NCBI RefSeq assembly: GCF_014633365.1
Contig: NC_068350.1
Span: 4,903,001-4,967,000 of the forward strand
Reading direction: 5' to 3'
From: Diospyros lotus
Taxonomy: Eukaryota > Streptophyta > Magnoliopsida > Ericales > Ebenaceae
DNA: 64,000 nucleotides
Part shown: positions 11,606 through 25,119 of the stretch, piece after piece
How positions within the stretch are numbered: the first letter of the stretch is position 1
Layout: each line of letters opens with the position of its first letter
The notes under the pieces: model-generated
What the model was told of the DNA's origin: nothing
Databases searched by the model: none
Seen by the model: only the letters and a program-made list of their open reading frames with translations
Translations under genes and position numbers: made by a program

Positions 11606-13916
11606 TCAGATTTTGGCTTCGTCTTCGGTCAATAATTCTGCTCGCCGCCTTGGAACTACTTTCAGCGGCAGCAGCTTCCTTAGTGTTATCCCCATCCTCT
11701 CCCTCATGTCCACACTTTCGACGCCGCCTGCGGCCTCCCAGTCAAAAAGGTGCAGCAAAGTGGCCAGCACGAGGAGAATCGTCCGATGAGCCAACGAGTA
11801 CCCGACGCAGATCCTTCTCCCTGCCCCGAACGGAAGCAGCTCGAAGTTCTGCCCCTTGTACTCGACGCTCGAGCCGATGAATCTCTCCGGCCGGAACGCC
11901 GAGGGCTCGGCCCAGGAATCTCCGTCCCTTCCGATGCCCCACACGTTGACGAGCACCTGCGTGTCCTTGGGAATGAAGTAGCCCATGAAATCTGTGTCTT
12001 TTACGGCGTTCCTCGGCACCAGCAGAGGAACTGCCGGGTGCAATCGCAGCGTTTCCTTTACCACCGCCTGCAAATACTGCAGCTCCTCCAGCTGCCCTTC
12101 TTCTACCTTGCTGCTTCTGCTTCTTCCGATGACTCGGTCCAGCTCTTCTTTCACCTTTCTCATTGAACTAGGGTTTTGCAGTAGCTCCGCCATTGCCCAT
12201 TCCGTGCTGCTGCTTGTTGTTTCTGATCCGGCAAAGAACATTTCCTGCATCATTTACCATTGTCAAAAATATATACATAAATAGTATATTTAGTATATGG
12301 TTAGATAATTAAGCTATCAAATTTATCTACTCTTTTATATAAAACTCAATTTGAGTATAAATAGAGGATAGAAATATGTATAATACATAAAATCCAATTA
12401 GAACTTTTTCTTAAATAAAGAGAGATTATTTTGTATTTTTTGAAGCACGATCGTAAATTTTGGATTAAAAATTTGCTGTTATGTGTTAATAATAATAATA
12501 AGATAAATATGTAAAGACATGCATCCTGGGTATTAATTACTTTTTTGGGTCAAAATAATATTTGCAGGTTATATAGGTTTACATTACAATTAACACTTAG
12601 TTTTAGCTCTGTTATTGAACACACATTAGTAATTTAATTAGGTAGCGTACGTACGTAGCCCATTTATTATATCTGTGTATGTGTTATAACTCGAAAATAT
12701 TTATCAAAATTTTAAGGTTTATTTTATTGTGTCTGCAAAATAATTATGTTTTATAATTAATTAATTAATTTCTCAGAGGAGAACCCATATCACAAATATT
12801 AATGGAGTGAATTTTGATTTGTTATCGTGAGGTGGTGAACAGATGTGTTAAATTGATGTCTTGTTTTCTTCTTCATTTTTGATTAGCATGCACTTACCAG
12901 TATGGCATTGATAGCTTTTGACTCCGGGACCGGCGGATCTTTGGCGTCGCCTTTCTGATTCAAGAGCACGTCCAGCAAGTCGTGTTCATCATTAATCTCT
13001 CTGCCCGATTTTTTCTCTTCAATCCTATCCTTCACGAATTTCTCCACGATCCTCCTGGCTCGCCCCATCTCTCTCACCATCTCTCTCTTCATTCCCGCCG
13101 GATCCAGCCGTCGGAGGAAGGGAAAATAATCAGCCAGATTCGCCTTCCCGCCCAGCTCCATCACGTTGTTCATGGCGTCGAAGAACTCGAACCCCTCTTC
13201 AGATTCCGAGCTCAAAACATCTCTGGAAAGCACCAGGTTGCCAACCAGGTTAAACAACGCGACGAAGAGCAGATGCCCGATGTCCACCTATTAATCCAAA
13301 CCATAATTACAATTTATCGATTCAAGTTGTTATAATATATTATGTTGTCTAGCAATAGACTATAGTTTTAGTTATCTCTTAATTAGATACACTTGACTTG
13401 AGAGTTTACCTCGCCTCCGTTTGCCGCCTCAATCCACTTCACCAAGTTATCGACACACTTCCTTCTCATGGCGGCGGTGTCATTTATCCTTTTGGCACTC
13501 AGAAACTCCGCCGAGTAGAGGCGGCGGAGCAGCCGCCAGTACGGGCTGTAACTGTTGAGAGACAAGCCTCCTTCGTGGTAGTTCCAGGCGGTGAGGGCGT
13601 CGGGGACCTTGCGATCGGGGAAATCGAGGTCGTGGTACTTGAACAACTCGGCGGCCGCCATGGCCGACTGCACCACGAGCGTGTTCATTGAGCCGAGCCG
13701 CAGCCAGATAACTGGGCCGTACTTGGTCCGGAGGCTGTGTAAGGTCTGGTGTGACATCGAGCCGAGGTCGAACATGTTTCCGAAGACCGGCCAACCCGGT
13801 GGTCCCGGGGGCGGCCGGCCGGTTCTGGTCTTTTTCCGGCTGATCAGAAGGAGGAGAGTGGCTGATAATAGAAAGACAGTAATAACAAACGTAACGTCTC
13901 CGAAAGTTGTCTCCAT
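11606..13916 (-). CDS. Cytochrome P450, CYP76A-like, copy A (three exons)
   Basis: Exons 13916-13410, 13287-12898 and 12244-11606 join in phase 0 at GT..AG introns of 122 and 653 bp to give 511 residues, normal for a class II plant P450. Visible in order: N-terminal membrane anchor (about 8-27), Pro-rich hinge PPPGPPGWPVFGN, I-helix AGSETT (about 304-309), ExxR as ETLR (363-366), PERF (418-421) and heme loop PFGAGRRICVG with Cys445. The sequence fits subfamily CYP76A best; relatives of the wider CYP76 family oxidise monoterpenols and other specialised metabolites at the ER, but the substrate here cannot be inferred. AATAAA-type signals lie about 60 bases past the stop. All key residues are present, so probably functional. 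Confidence 0.9.
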
Positions 13917-15238
13917 TTTCTTTCTTGCTCTGTGATTGTGTTTCGAACTAACATCTGATATATATATATAGGTGTGTGTATATATATGTATAGGACCATC
14001 AAAATAACTCTTTACCTTATACTGTTTTGCAGTTTTGATCTCCTGCCCGCGTCGGGCTTATCTAGCCCGACCGACGCGGACGTCTCTCACCCCTACCCCT
14101 TCCCCCCCCCCCCCCCCCCCCCCAATCTGGCTAGATAATTTAATAATTTTTAAAATATATAATTATAATATCTGTTAATATTATATTTTTATTTATAAAA
14201 TAATATTATAAATAAATTACAACTTAAATATATTTTATAAAAAAACAACTTTAATATATTGTCCATAATTGCTTATTATATTACACAATTTGAACGTGGA
14301 CAATGATTTATAACAAATGAACTATTACAAGAAATAATTGTTAAAATTCATATGAAAAATATTATAATTGTTATTGATAATATTGGTGAACCCATTATTC
14401 TGCATCCATCAAAAGAATATTGAGGATGATATGGATTATCCAACACATTTGACCTAAAAAGATTAGAAAAACTCCAAAGAACCAGTTGGGCAACTTGGGA
14501 ATGCTAGCTAGCTGTACCATGATGGTCCCTTATTTTTCAAGTATGAAGACAACGTTTGTATTTGCAAATCCATTATGCTCCAAATCATCATGTCGTATAT
14601 GGGCCAGCCGCCACCACCACCACCCCCCCATTGGTCACAGCTTGGTTCATCATTCTTTTCAATCGGTTTCAGAACTCATTTGACATAAAAGATTTGATGA
14701 TTTTTATAGTGGTTGTTGAACTTTTCTATCTTATTTTAACTTGGAATTGACAGGAATTACTCAATTCAAGCAGATTGCTTGCTGGAATGGGTAAAAAGTT
14801 TCGCCCATTATTATTATTATTATTATTATTACATGTAATTGCTTAGAATTTACTTGATAAAGTAGGAGAGAATTAAGTCCTGTAAAAATAACACTAGATT
14901 AGAATATAGTTGTAAATAATAATTTTAAAAAAATAAAAATAGTAAAATTAAATATATATAAATTTTACGTGACAAAATTCAAAATAAATCAAGATATTAA
15001 TTACATGTAAAGATGGTAGAATTTATTATAAAAAAATAATAAAAATTATAATATATTTTTTTAAAATTATAGAGAGATAACAATAATAGTTTTTTTTTTA
15101 AAATAAAAAAAATATTTCTAATATTTTTAACTTTTTAATTATTTTATCTGACAATAGTACACTGAAGTGATTAATAAATGTAAATGACTTTGCCTGACAA
15201 TAGAATAGAATAGTATACTGGAGTGATTAAAAATTTTA
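13917..15238. promoter_or_regulatory. Upstream region of P450 copy A with half of a foldback element
   Basis: The proximal promoter holds alternating TA stretches (about 13958-13990) 40-75 bases before the ATG. A 22-base C run at 14102-14123 and the following 350 bases to about 14475 match the left arm of the complete hairpin found upstream of copy C; the right arm is absent here. Beyond it the sequence is AT-rich and colinear with copy B to 15238. No gene seen. Confidence 0.6.
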
Positions 15239-15732
15239 GGTTACGTTATTTTTATTTTTTATTTTTAATTTTGAGTTTTAAATTTATTTTTTATTTTTTA
15301 TTTTAATAGTCTATTTTAAAAAAATTGAAAATGCATTCTCTTTGTCATTTTGAAAAATTATTTCTTAAAACAAAAAGTTGGAAAACTCGTTCTCTTTAAA
15401 ATTTTAAAAATAATTTTTTAATAATATTTTTTTAATAAATTTGATTATTTAGTAAATTAGAAATATTAATATTAATATATTATTAAAAAAATATACATTT
15501 TAAAATTAATGAATTTTGTAATTTTTTTCTATTACAATAATAAAATATAAATAAATAAATGTGTTTTGAATTTAGAGTTTGTTTTAAATGAAAATATCCA
15601 AAACAATTTTTTGTTACTTTTAGTTTTCTTTATAATTTTTTTTATTTTTAAAAATAATAAAAATAATACGTTTTTATTATTTTAAAAAATTAAAAATTAA
15701 AAATAATTTAAAAATAATAAAGAGAACGCAAC
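15239..15732. mobile_element. AT-rich MITE, about 494 bp
   Basis: Terminal inverted repeats GGTTACGTTATTTTTATT and (minus strand) GTTGCGTTCTCTTTATT. The same place in copy B (about 42935) reads straight through as TTAAAAATTTTAATTATTACAG, an empty site, implying a TTTA-like target duplication. No coding capacity. Confidence 0.65.
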
Positions 15733-16486
15733 TTTAATTATTACAGCTACCGGCTTCTTTTAACTTCTTCTGGCTGCTAAGTTCCTTCCAACTTCTTATT
15801 TCTTTTTTTTCTTATCCTTTTTGTTCAATTTTTCCTTGTTAATAATTTTAATGCAGCACATTTTTGACTTTTAACATTAAGGCCGCCCCCCTGTGTTTTC
15901 ATATTTTAAGGTCTCAATTGCTCTCTCTTGGAGTGACAATCACCAACTTGTTTTTACTTTATTCAAAATATAGATAGAAATTATTTTTCTCTCAACGAAT
16001 TATTTCCATCTCTGTTTATCTCTCTAACTGTCAAATTATTCAAAAAATTATGAATAAAAATATAACATTATAATAATTACTCAAAAATAATTATTTATAT
16101 GCTAATTCAAAATTAATTATTTAGAAAATAATTAAATTTTTTGAATACTTAAAGTTCTTGATATTTATGTTATTGCTTTTATTATTTGTTTTTATCAGCA
16201 CCTATGAATTAACTCCATTAAAAAAATCAAGCACATGCATGCCCTCACTTCCAAATCCTAAAAACAAAATAAAATAAGCTAAAAAAAGATTGCTTATTTT
16301 AATGGACTACTTTCAAATATAATTTGATATATTAACATATATATTAAAGATTAACTTAAGTTCTATTTAATATCCTAAAAAAGAAAGTACCATATTATTA
16401 TAACCAACCTCTATTTATATTTATTATATATATAAACAGTCTTGATTTGCATACATTTCTTATATTACCCGACTAGGACGTGGCAA
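15733..16486. other. Gene-free duplicated flank
   Basis: AT-rich DNA upstream of copy A, matched in part by unit C at about 50839-51280. Contains no open frame of note; I see nothing else in it. Confidence 0.5.
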
Positions 16487-16518
16487 CCATCCCCCCTCCC
16501 CCAAAACAATTGTTGTAT

Positions 16519-16550
<32 letters not shown>

Positions 16551-16945
16551 ATTTTGTTAATATTTGATTATTAATCTATAATGCATAAACAAATAATATT
16601 TGTAATTTATATTTTATTATTCAATATTTATGAAAACTTAAACCTAGTTGGTCAAATTCATATTTTTTATTCTTGTATTTTATTATTTTTTTCGTGTCAT
16701 TTAATTTTTTTTATTATTTTTAATTACACATACAGGCTTGTATTTTTAAATTAATTTAATCTCTATATTTTAATTTTTTTATAAGATAATTTAAAATTTT
16801 CATTACACATCAATAAAATATAAATTAAAAATATTATTATGTTTATGCATTATAGATTAATTTTAAAATAATAAAATATCAACAAAATTAATAATAATAA
16901 TAAATAAAATACAATAATTGTTCCCAGGAGCGGTGTTGTCTGTGT
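16487..16945. mobile_element. Foldback MITE in unit A
   Basis: Left arm CCCCCTCCCCCAAAACAATTG then TTGTATTTTATTTATT; right arm is its near complement (AATAAATAAAATACAATAATTG then a G-rich end in the related C copy). About 110-bp arms flank an AT-rich middle. The same element sits in unit C at 51283-51732, so it predates that duplication. Confidence 0.6.
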
Positions 16946-18541
16946 GAGGGACATGGCGATGCTTGACAAGTCCTTATTGGGTAAGATAATAAATGTCCGA
17001 CGCGGACAGGTGATCAAGACTATATATATAAAAATATGTTGTTTTGGTATTATGAAATCATGTTAACAAAATGATTTCCTAAACATTATTTGTATATTTT
17101 ATCTTAAAAATATAAAATTATTATGTGAACAAAATATAAATTCATAGCTTCTCACATTAAAAATAATATCAACTTAACACCAATTATGCTGCTACTTCTA
17201 AACTTTATATTTATATAAATATTATCTATAAAAACTAAAGTTAAATTATCAAATGTATATTTAAAATTTCGCATACATAACATGTATCATAAATAAATGA
17301 TAAAAAGATGATGATGTGAGATGATTTGCTATTATGCCAACTAATTAACAACACGAGGAAAAAGATGGTGGCGATGTCGACATGTGACAAATGGTTGACC
17401 GTTGATAAATAATAGGCACTAACTAACAAATAATAAGAGAGAAGATAGAAAGATATGGATTAAAATTTTTAAATTTATTTAAGAATATATTTATTTTTTA
17501 TTTGGTTAACATCAGCCTTTTGTGCATAGCATTTAAGATTCAAAAAATAAAAAATAAAAAAAAGTTAGCCCCTTGCATGTAATTTTTTATAGTATAACTA
17601 TTAAGTGTATCCAATAAATTTTTATTTACAATCTTTTACTTTTTAACAAGCATATCTATAACATAGGTCACTCCTCTAATTGTTTTTATGAATGATTTCT
17701 TACTTTTGAATAATATATTTAATTATCTTATTATGTCTACATATTCTATAGTGACATATATATGATATTGTTATAAATGTAAGACACAATTAGTTAAATG
17801 ATATTTTTCTTCTATCTTGTGCTCATGGTGAGCTATTTATTAATTGAGGTACATGCTCAGAAAAATAGTTTCTAAGAAACTAAAAGTAATTAACTATTAA
17901 ATACATATATGATGTGAAAAATATCAATTATTCTATTATTATATTATAAAATAAAAACATTTAATATAGACTTCAGTAACGAAAATTTTATAATCTCTAA
18001 CTGATTTTAGAGATGAAAAAGATTCCATCTTTGAAACTAACTTAAAAGATCGAAAATTTTCATCTTTAAACGAGAAAAAAATTATTTTTCCGTGTCTAAC
18101 ATTAGAGATGAAAATTTTTCGTCTTTGAATCCCTCTCTAAGGGAAAAAAAATTTAGAGATAGAAAATATTCATCTCTGATTCCATCTTTTACTTAGAGAA
18201 GGATATTTTTCGTCTATAAATTCATCTTTAAAAACTTTTTTTGCCAATCCGTTTTTATTAGAGATAGAAAAAAATTTCTTCTCTATAATCGTTTTTTTTT
18301 GCAATTAACATTAGTGCAAGTGAGAGATTGTTAGTATGAGTGTCTTAATGCTAGATTTATATGACATTTAGTATGTAATAGGACTAAATGATAATCTTGC
18401 ACATTAATTAAATGGTTATATTTTCATTCATAACTCTCCACTTGTATATGAATAAATCCTTACATATCCTGACAATCTTATTTTCAAGTTATTAAAAATA
18501 TGTGATAAAGATTTATGACACACAATTTCTTAAAATGATTT
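16946..18541. other. Gene-free duplicated flank, unit A
   Basis: Colinear with unit C 55587-57369 (and just before it). At 17970-18300 it carries repeated GAGATGAAAA/TTTTCATCTCT-type words in both orientations, resembling subterminal repeats of a DNA transposon; the C copy has the same at about 56860-57140. No gene. Confidence 0.5.
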
Positions 18542-21500
18542 TGTAATGACCCACCCTCCCAAAGTGTCACTATTATGGGATTTTTTTTTTTCGCAACACC
18601 ATCTTGATATTCTCAAAATAACATATTTAAAAATCCCTAAACATACATATATTGCATTCCAAGAGAAGTATGGATGTTGTAATCATAGAAGAAATCAAAC
18701 CGTACAATATTGTTCTCAATAACCATAAAATTTATAATATTCGATAAACAAATTAACATATAAATAGCTATAACATGCCACTTAGGGGGTGTTTGGTACA
18801 AGATAAGTATTTAGATTCTTGAAAATGTTAGATTGAGAATCTATATTTCCATAATTGATATAAATATTTTAAAAAAGAATCCTAAAAAATAACATTTACA
18901 AGATTTATTTTTAATAAATTTTTTCTCAAAAAAAATTTCCATCAGGGGTTGAGAATCTTGGATTCCCGTAAAAGTCTAAAACACCCATTATCTTCTTAGA
19001 ATCCCATAGCCATTTTACGATTATATTTGTCATAACTTTCTTTTACAAATATATATATATATTATATTATACAAACATATAAAATGTGTATATATATACA
19101 CACACACACACACGTAATAGACACGCATACGCACACATATACATAATGCGTAAAAAAAATACTGTTTTTTAATTTCCTAAAAGGTTATGGGTCCCAATAT
19201 TTTATATGTTAGAAGGAATTTATCATTTTTAAACAAAAAATCAAATAAGGGTAATTTTGAAAAAATATATATATAAATTTCTATGAATGTTGCATTTCAA
19301 CCAAACATAAGAATGTAAGATTATTAGAAAAGAATATCAAACATTCATGAAAATGTTTAAATCTAATCAAATATAAAATTGCATAAATTTGATAATCAAA
19401 TATTTTCAAGAATTATCAGGAATCATGAATCCCAGGAATTTAAACACTTCTCCTATACCAAACACCCCCTTAATATCAAGATTCTCACAATTTGTTCTAG
19501 TATGAGTGTAGGACTATTACATGACTATCAATACAATCACATCTCAACAATCTCATTTCCTTTTGCACTGCTCGTTTCAGTTGAAGCGTTGAATATTCCA
19601 AGAACAAAGTCAAAATTAGAAGATAAATTTTTTAAATGAGAGTTTAAAATAATTTTTATGAATGTATGATGCATGGACATGAATCAACTGACGCCCTAAG
19701 GTACCTTTCATTAGCATTCTAGCCTTGGCATAGAATCCTCGACAATTCATCTCAGCAATCACACACAACATAAGATACTTTTATGGTCATTTCGACAAAA
19801 CTTACTTAGGGAAATGCAGGTCACGCTACTCGACCAACACCCTAGTCCACCATGGTTATAGATGACACAATTATTGATATGCCAATAATTTAATGTCAAA
19901 TGCAATATCACCAATTATCGATGTAAGCACCCCCGCCCGGATATCCCCAACCACCCGGACTACCCGAACGCGAGCGCCTACGGAAGGAGAAACAGAATGA
20001 ACACAAGACCAAAACCACCCTGACATACATATTCAAAAATGAGAACAACGGAAGCAAAGTTAAACACACGCATGTACTACGGGTACCCCACTAACACAAC
20101 GGTCACAAGATAATTAATGAATATAGACTCCTGTGCCGACATACACGGAACTTGAGGAATGACTTGGCATAGTAAAAAATAATAGAGTAGATCCTACTCA
20201 ACCATCAGAGTTAACAGGGACTGACGGGACTGCCTGTACACTATACCGACTCTGCCACCAAAAGTTAACTCCCTTGCCATGACCCATGCTGCCACTACCT
20301 GGAATGATAGAAAGTAAAGTGAGTTGAGAGACTCAGCAAGCGTAAAGAAAAAAAGTCTGAAGGCTGAACATATCCAGAAAACTCTCCCTAGAATAAACCC
20401 CCAGGTACATACAAGCCATGAGACTCTACAACACAATAGTATAGCAAAATAAAAGCACATACCGGTCTTTGGGGCTCACACAAGACACACGACACCCAAG
20501 TCTCATATCAACTTGCCGCTGCCCTGAAAGGCAACATGTATCTCCAACAAACCTGTGCGCGTTGTCCTGGGTCGGTACTCCCGTCACCCGTCTATGTCGG
20601 TACTCCCGACACCCGAGCCATAGGCTCTCTCGGAACGGTACTCCCGTCTGAGAACTAATAACTACCGGTAACCATGCAATGCACATAAAAATGCAATGGC
20701 GTAGTGAGTATCAACGTGATACACCAGCGCCCATACATCCAAGCATCAGGCCATACTCCGCCCACATAGTAAACCACAAATATATGCTCGTACTGGATGC
20801 AAGCTGACCAAGCTAGCATATCCGTGTTCAAGCATACTTAATAAATGAATATCCCAATATGCAACCCGTACCCATGTGCATATCAAATCATGGACAGTAA
20901 TATAATAAATCTAAACGTGCAGTAAATCACATACTGACAGAGCTAATTAGCAGTGCCCGGCACCGGTCAACGGCTAGTGACTAGGAGTGTCCACCTGACG
21001 GTCCACTTCAGGGCCGTACAATAGTCTACCCCAACGTCACCAACAACCGACCCCTGTCCTACTGCTTGATAGCTCTAACCGAACCATAAATAAATCCAAG
21101 AAAAACTATAAATAAACCCGATAAAATCGTAAATAAACCCGCACGTCTAGGAACCTAGTTCCCAGGTTGGTTCAACATCATTCCCAAAAGGAGTGGGGGT
21201 AGTACAAACCTCACAACAAATAAAACTCTAGATGTCTCGGATTTAATTTAACTTAAAACAAATGAATAATAACTCAACAAATAAGGCTAGGTGCCGAATT
21301 AAAGTAAGGGACGTGATTAAATACGAGAAATCACGGGGTCTTTCACGGGAATTAAAGATCACGAGGAGAGGGTCAGGAGCTTGCATTTCCACGGCCATTT
21401 CCTGCCCTTCTTGCACTCCCACTGCAAAGTAAAATGTTTAATAACGATTAATAAAACCATAGCTCACATAAATTAAACCTAACCGTGTAATATAATTAAT

Positions 21501-23553
21501 TTAACCGTCTAAAATCTCAGGTAGGCGTACCACAATTAAAATCCCAATGAATCTCATATTTAATTTAATTTAAATCACGCTAATAAAATCCCCATTTCGT
21601 ATAATTAATACGCGTAATCGAAACGAGTTAAGGAAAGACGAGGGGTTCCGCCAATGGAAAGAGATCGTAATGGTAGAGGAGAACTTGCCTGAATTTAGTT
21701 ATTTATAGCGTTTCCACACTTGAATACCACCAAATTAATACACGTTGCAAAATAGAATAACTCTCAAAATTAATAAAATTAGACCCAAAATTAAATTCCA
21801 ACCGTAAAGATTAATTAACACACGTGTCCACACTTACCCGACTAATTAAACTTCAATTAAACCAAGATTAACTTGAATTTTCCTTGATTTTACAGCATCC
21901 TTGCGCGTTCCCTCATGCCTAAAATTTTCCTTCTTTACTCACTGTTTAATCCCCAATAAATTCACCCCGTTCTCGGCCTTCAAATGGTAAAAAGAGGAGG
22001 CTCCAGAAACTGCCGCGTGGCAGCCCAGCGCACCCAACCTCCTCTCATGAAACGGCGCCGTTTCTGGCGCCCATGACTTGGAAAATTTCTGCCTAATTTA
22101 TTTCCAGCGCACGCAGCCTTCAGGAATCGATCCCGCGCCCCTCATATGGGCCCTCGCTCGCTCGACCATACGTGTGCCTTGCATCCTCAATTTGAGTACA
22201 CACCATCTATACTTAAAGAAACTTTCTGCTAGCTCATATATTTTCATTTACATAGGACCACATGAACTATTATTATATTCCTATGCATGCTTAGGCTCGG
22301 CTACCACTTCCAATTTTCCAATTGCTTGGTTATTATTTTATTTATAATATATAATACATACTACACACTAAATGATATAGTAATATAAAGTTTAAAACCT
22401 CAATATGCTACACTTAACCATTTTTTTTTCTTAAAAATCCCAATTTAATCACTTCAATTACAAAATTAATAATTATTATTTGTTTTCAAATTTTGAGTTA
22501 TTACAATCGAGGCAATATAACATGTGCATATATATGACAAGATGCACATAAATCACATATATTTTGGCAACCCTTGTGGAATTCATGCTAAATTTAAATA
22601 AATTATTTCATGTATAAAATTTCAAGAAAGACCACTCACCTTAATCCCATTGTTTAAGATTTTTCAAAACTCGTGCTCTGCCTTGAAACACATGCTTTGA
22701 TATTGTTCCTGACCAAAATTTTCGAAAAATTAATAAAATTAAATTCCCTAATTTTTTAGAATTTTTTCAGAAATTTTTTCTCATTTTTTTTTTCAATTTT
22801 CCTCTATATTTGTCTTTCCATTTCCCCCCCCCTTATTTTTCCCTTACCTCACGCATCTACATCCACGCACCTTGCGTGTGCTTTTCACAAGTCTCCTCCA
22901 GCCTTCCTCTCATCGGCCGACCATTGATTTTGCTTGTAATTTCCTTGCTCTATTCTTCCTTCTGAATATGATGGACTCATTGGTGGATCGAAAATCTAGC
23001 CAAAGCACCATCAAATCCGTCAATAACAGTGCATTTTCAGCAAAGCCCGATTTTTTCAGTGGGGCTTCAAAACACCCTTAATCCTATCCCAAAATCTCTC
23101 AAATTCTCCATAAATTTTCTCCCTCACTTGGATAACAAAAGTCCTCTATCCATTTCCCCTAATTTCTCCCTAAATGCTTGAATTTTTTGACTGAAAATTT
23201 GATTAAACCCTCGACCAAAATTCGGCTATTTATAGCCTTTTCTAGCTGTTCATTTGGCTAATCAAGGTACTTTTTTGCACCGAACAACCTAGTCAAACCA
23301 TGATGGCCTCGCCATACCTCTCGGACGTCGATTTGACATTTGTTGCCGGCACTATGGCCACTGACAACTTACAGTGTGTTCACATTGCTTATTACAATCC
23401 AGTTCCCCAACTTTTGCCTTCTTTCACTTTTTCCCCTTGCCCTCAAGTACCCAGGTTCTAAAAAATTATACTTTAGCCCCATAATTTTGAAAAATTACAC
23501 TTTTACCATAATAACTTTGAAAAATTACACTTTTTCCCCAATAAAAATTACAC
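18542..23553 (-). mobile_element. Old long-LTR sequence (Ty3/gypsy-type), interrupted by a younger LTR
   Basis: Begins TGTAATGACCCACCCTCCCA at 18542; the paralogue in unit C starts TGTAAGGACCCGCCC at 57370. It resumes at 22511 after the younger insertion and continues to about 23553 (AAAAATTACA). Composition and end motifs resemble the large LTRs of Del/Tekay-type elements, probably in minus orientation. Shared with unit C to about 23370, so it predates the duplication. Small frames within (for example 19379-19639, 22872-23081) are not convincing genes. Confidence 0.5.
19922..22505 (-). mobile_element. Solo LTR, 2.58 kb, in unit A
   Basis: Ends TGTAAGCACC...TTATTACA with a perfect 5-bp duplication ATCGA at 19917-19921 and 22506-22510. 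Unit C has the uninterrupted site at about 58090 (CACAATTATCGAGGCGATATAAC). A second member in opposite orientation lies at 52556-55362. No gag/pol remains, so this is a solo LTR. Orientation (minus) is inferred from the TGTAATA..-type 5' end usual in this LTR class. Confidence 0.85.
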
Positions 23554-24389
23554 TGTAATCTTCTTCACCGATAGAGACTTTGAAGGGATCGATCAAAACC
23601 TTGATGATCCCATTGTGGTCTCAGTCATTGTGACCAACTTCCTAGTGAAAAGAGTCCTTATTGATCAAGGGAGTTCGGTCAATTTGTTATATCTGCCAAT
23701 CTTAGGAAGCATGGGATCTCGGAAGAGGATCTGGAACCGTTCCCCAAAAATCTAATCAGCTTTTTCGGAGAGCAAGTTAGCTTCAGGGGGTACATTGATC
23801 TATTGACTTCATTTGGAACCCCCCATCATAAAAACAATCAGCATTTGATACTTGGTGGTTGACCGCCAAATGTCGTACAACACACTGCTCGGCCGCCTAT
23901 CTCTCAACGCTTTGGGTGCAGTTGTATAAACCCCCCATCTAGCCATAAAATTTTTGGTGTCAGCCACCTAGGTGGGAGTTATCCACGCCGACCAAAAGGA
24001 AACCAAACAATGTTACCGTGATAGTCTCAGGGCTCAAAGTTCCGAACCTAGCAAGGATGATGAAAGAAACCAGGCCTCCGATAGCGGTAACCAAACCACG
24101 GGTGTTAACGGCCAAGCCCCATGCTATAGCGTAAATACGACCAAATTGGACCCACGAGATGAACTCTCAGACAGTTGCCCTCAACCCACAGAAGAACTCC
24201 GCCATATGAGCTTGGTCCCCCGCCCAGAACAAATTGTCCACATTGGTTCTGTTGTTATCAAAATACAACAATTAAAATTTGTGATGTGGGGTCCACTCGG
24301 GCTCGATGTCGGGTGAAGTTAGGTTGCCGTAAGAGGTGTTGCTTCAAGGGAGATTGCCGTCAGGATGCTCGCCGCAAGGATCGGCCGCT

Positions 24390-24800
24390 AGTTCTCACCA
24401 CGAGGTCTTGCCATTAGCTTTCGCCACTAGCTCTCTCCACGAGGTCTTGCCACTAGCTTTCGCTGCTAGCTCTCGTCACAAGGTCTTGCCACTAGCTCTT
24501 GCCACAAGGTCTCGCCACTAGCTCTTGCACTAGTTTTAGCCACTAGCTCTTGCCACTAGGTTTCGCCACTAGCTTCCGCCACTAGCTCTTGCCACTAGGT
24601 CTTGCCACTAGTTTTCGCCACTAGCTTCCGCCACTAGCTCTTGCCACTAGGTCTTGCCATTAGCTTCCGCCACTAGCTCTTGCCATTAGGTCTTGCCACT
24701 ATCTTTTGCCACTAGCTCTTGCCACTAGCTTTCGCCACTAGCTTTCACCATTAGCTCTTGCCACAAGGTCTGGCCACTAGCTTTGCTGCTAGCTTTGCCA
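24390..24800. repeat. Short tandem repeat field based on GCCACTAGCTCTT
   Basis: About 400 bases of variants of CGCCACTAGCTCTTGCCAC and TTGCCACTAGGTC, repeated some twenty times with phase slips. It lies wholly within the 1138-bp solo LTR. Confidence 0.85.
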
Positions 24801-25119
24801 CGAGCTTCGCTGCAAGACTTTTTCCCTCGCCGCAAGGATTCAGCCCTATTAATGTTGAGAAAATGGGTTAGAAGGCTCGCGGGAATCTTCCCCGCGAAGA
24901 CCCTCCGATGCCAAAGTCAGTCCCGGATCCCAATGACTATTCACGAAAATAATAAAAGTGTATTCAAAGTGTCCAGATTTTACCAAAGTTGGCGGTCCTC
25001 ATTAATGTCCTGTAGCTTGGTATTTATAGGGCATGATTCTCAAGAGTGGCTGGTGTTGACACGTGGCGTTTGATAGATGCGGACAACTTCAACGAAGAAA
25101 GGGGATCACCACGAACCTG

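Larger units (their letters stand above)
10237..23370. repeat. Segmental duplication, unit A (with later insertions)
   Basis: From AATATGATAAAAATAATGTA at about 10237 this DNA is colinear with unit B (from about 38866) and, piecewise, with unit C (from about 45669). It contains P450 copy A, its upstream DNA, and old LTR sequence up to about 23370. Insertions found only in A: a solo LTR (10663-11467), a MITE (15239-15732) and a 2.6 kb solo LTR (19922-22505). Confidence 0.85.

Noticed and set aside
11650..12284. Plus-strand and shifted open frames over P450 exon 3 (also at 39425-40083)
   Set aside because: They are shadows of the GC-rich P450 exon; the minus-strand frame has all P450 motifs.
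12982..13935. Plus-strand frames over P450 exons 1-2 (also 40690-41643 and 48292-49311)
   Set aside because: Antisense shadows repeated identically in each paralogue.
20194..20686. Frames in the 2.6 kb LTR (and 54401-55004 in its relative)
   Set aside because: Shared only because the LTRs are homologous; no recognisable domain.
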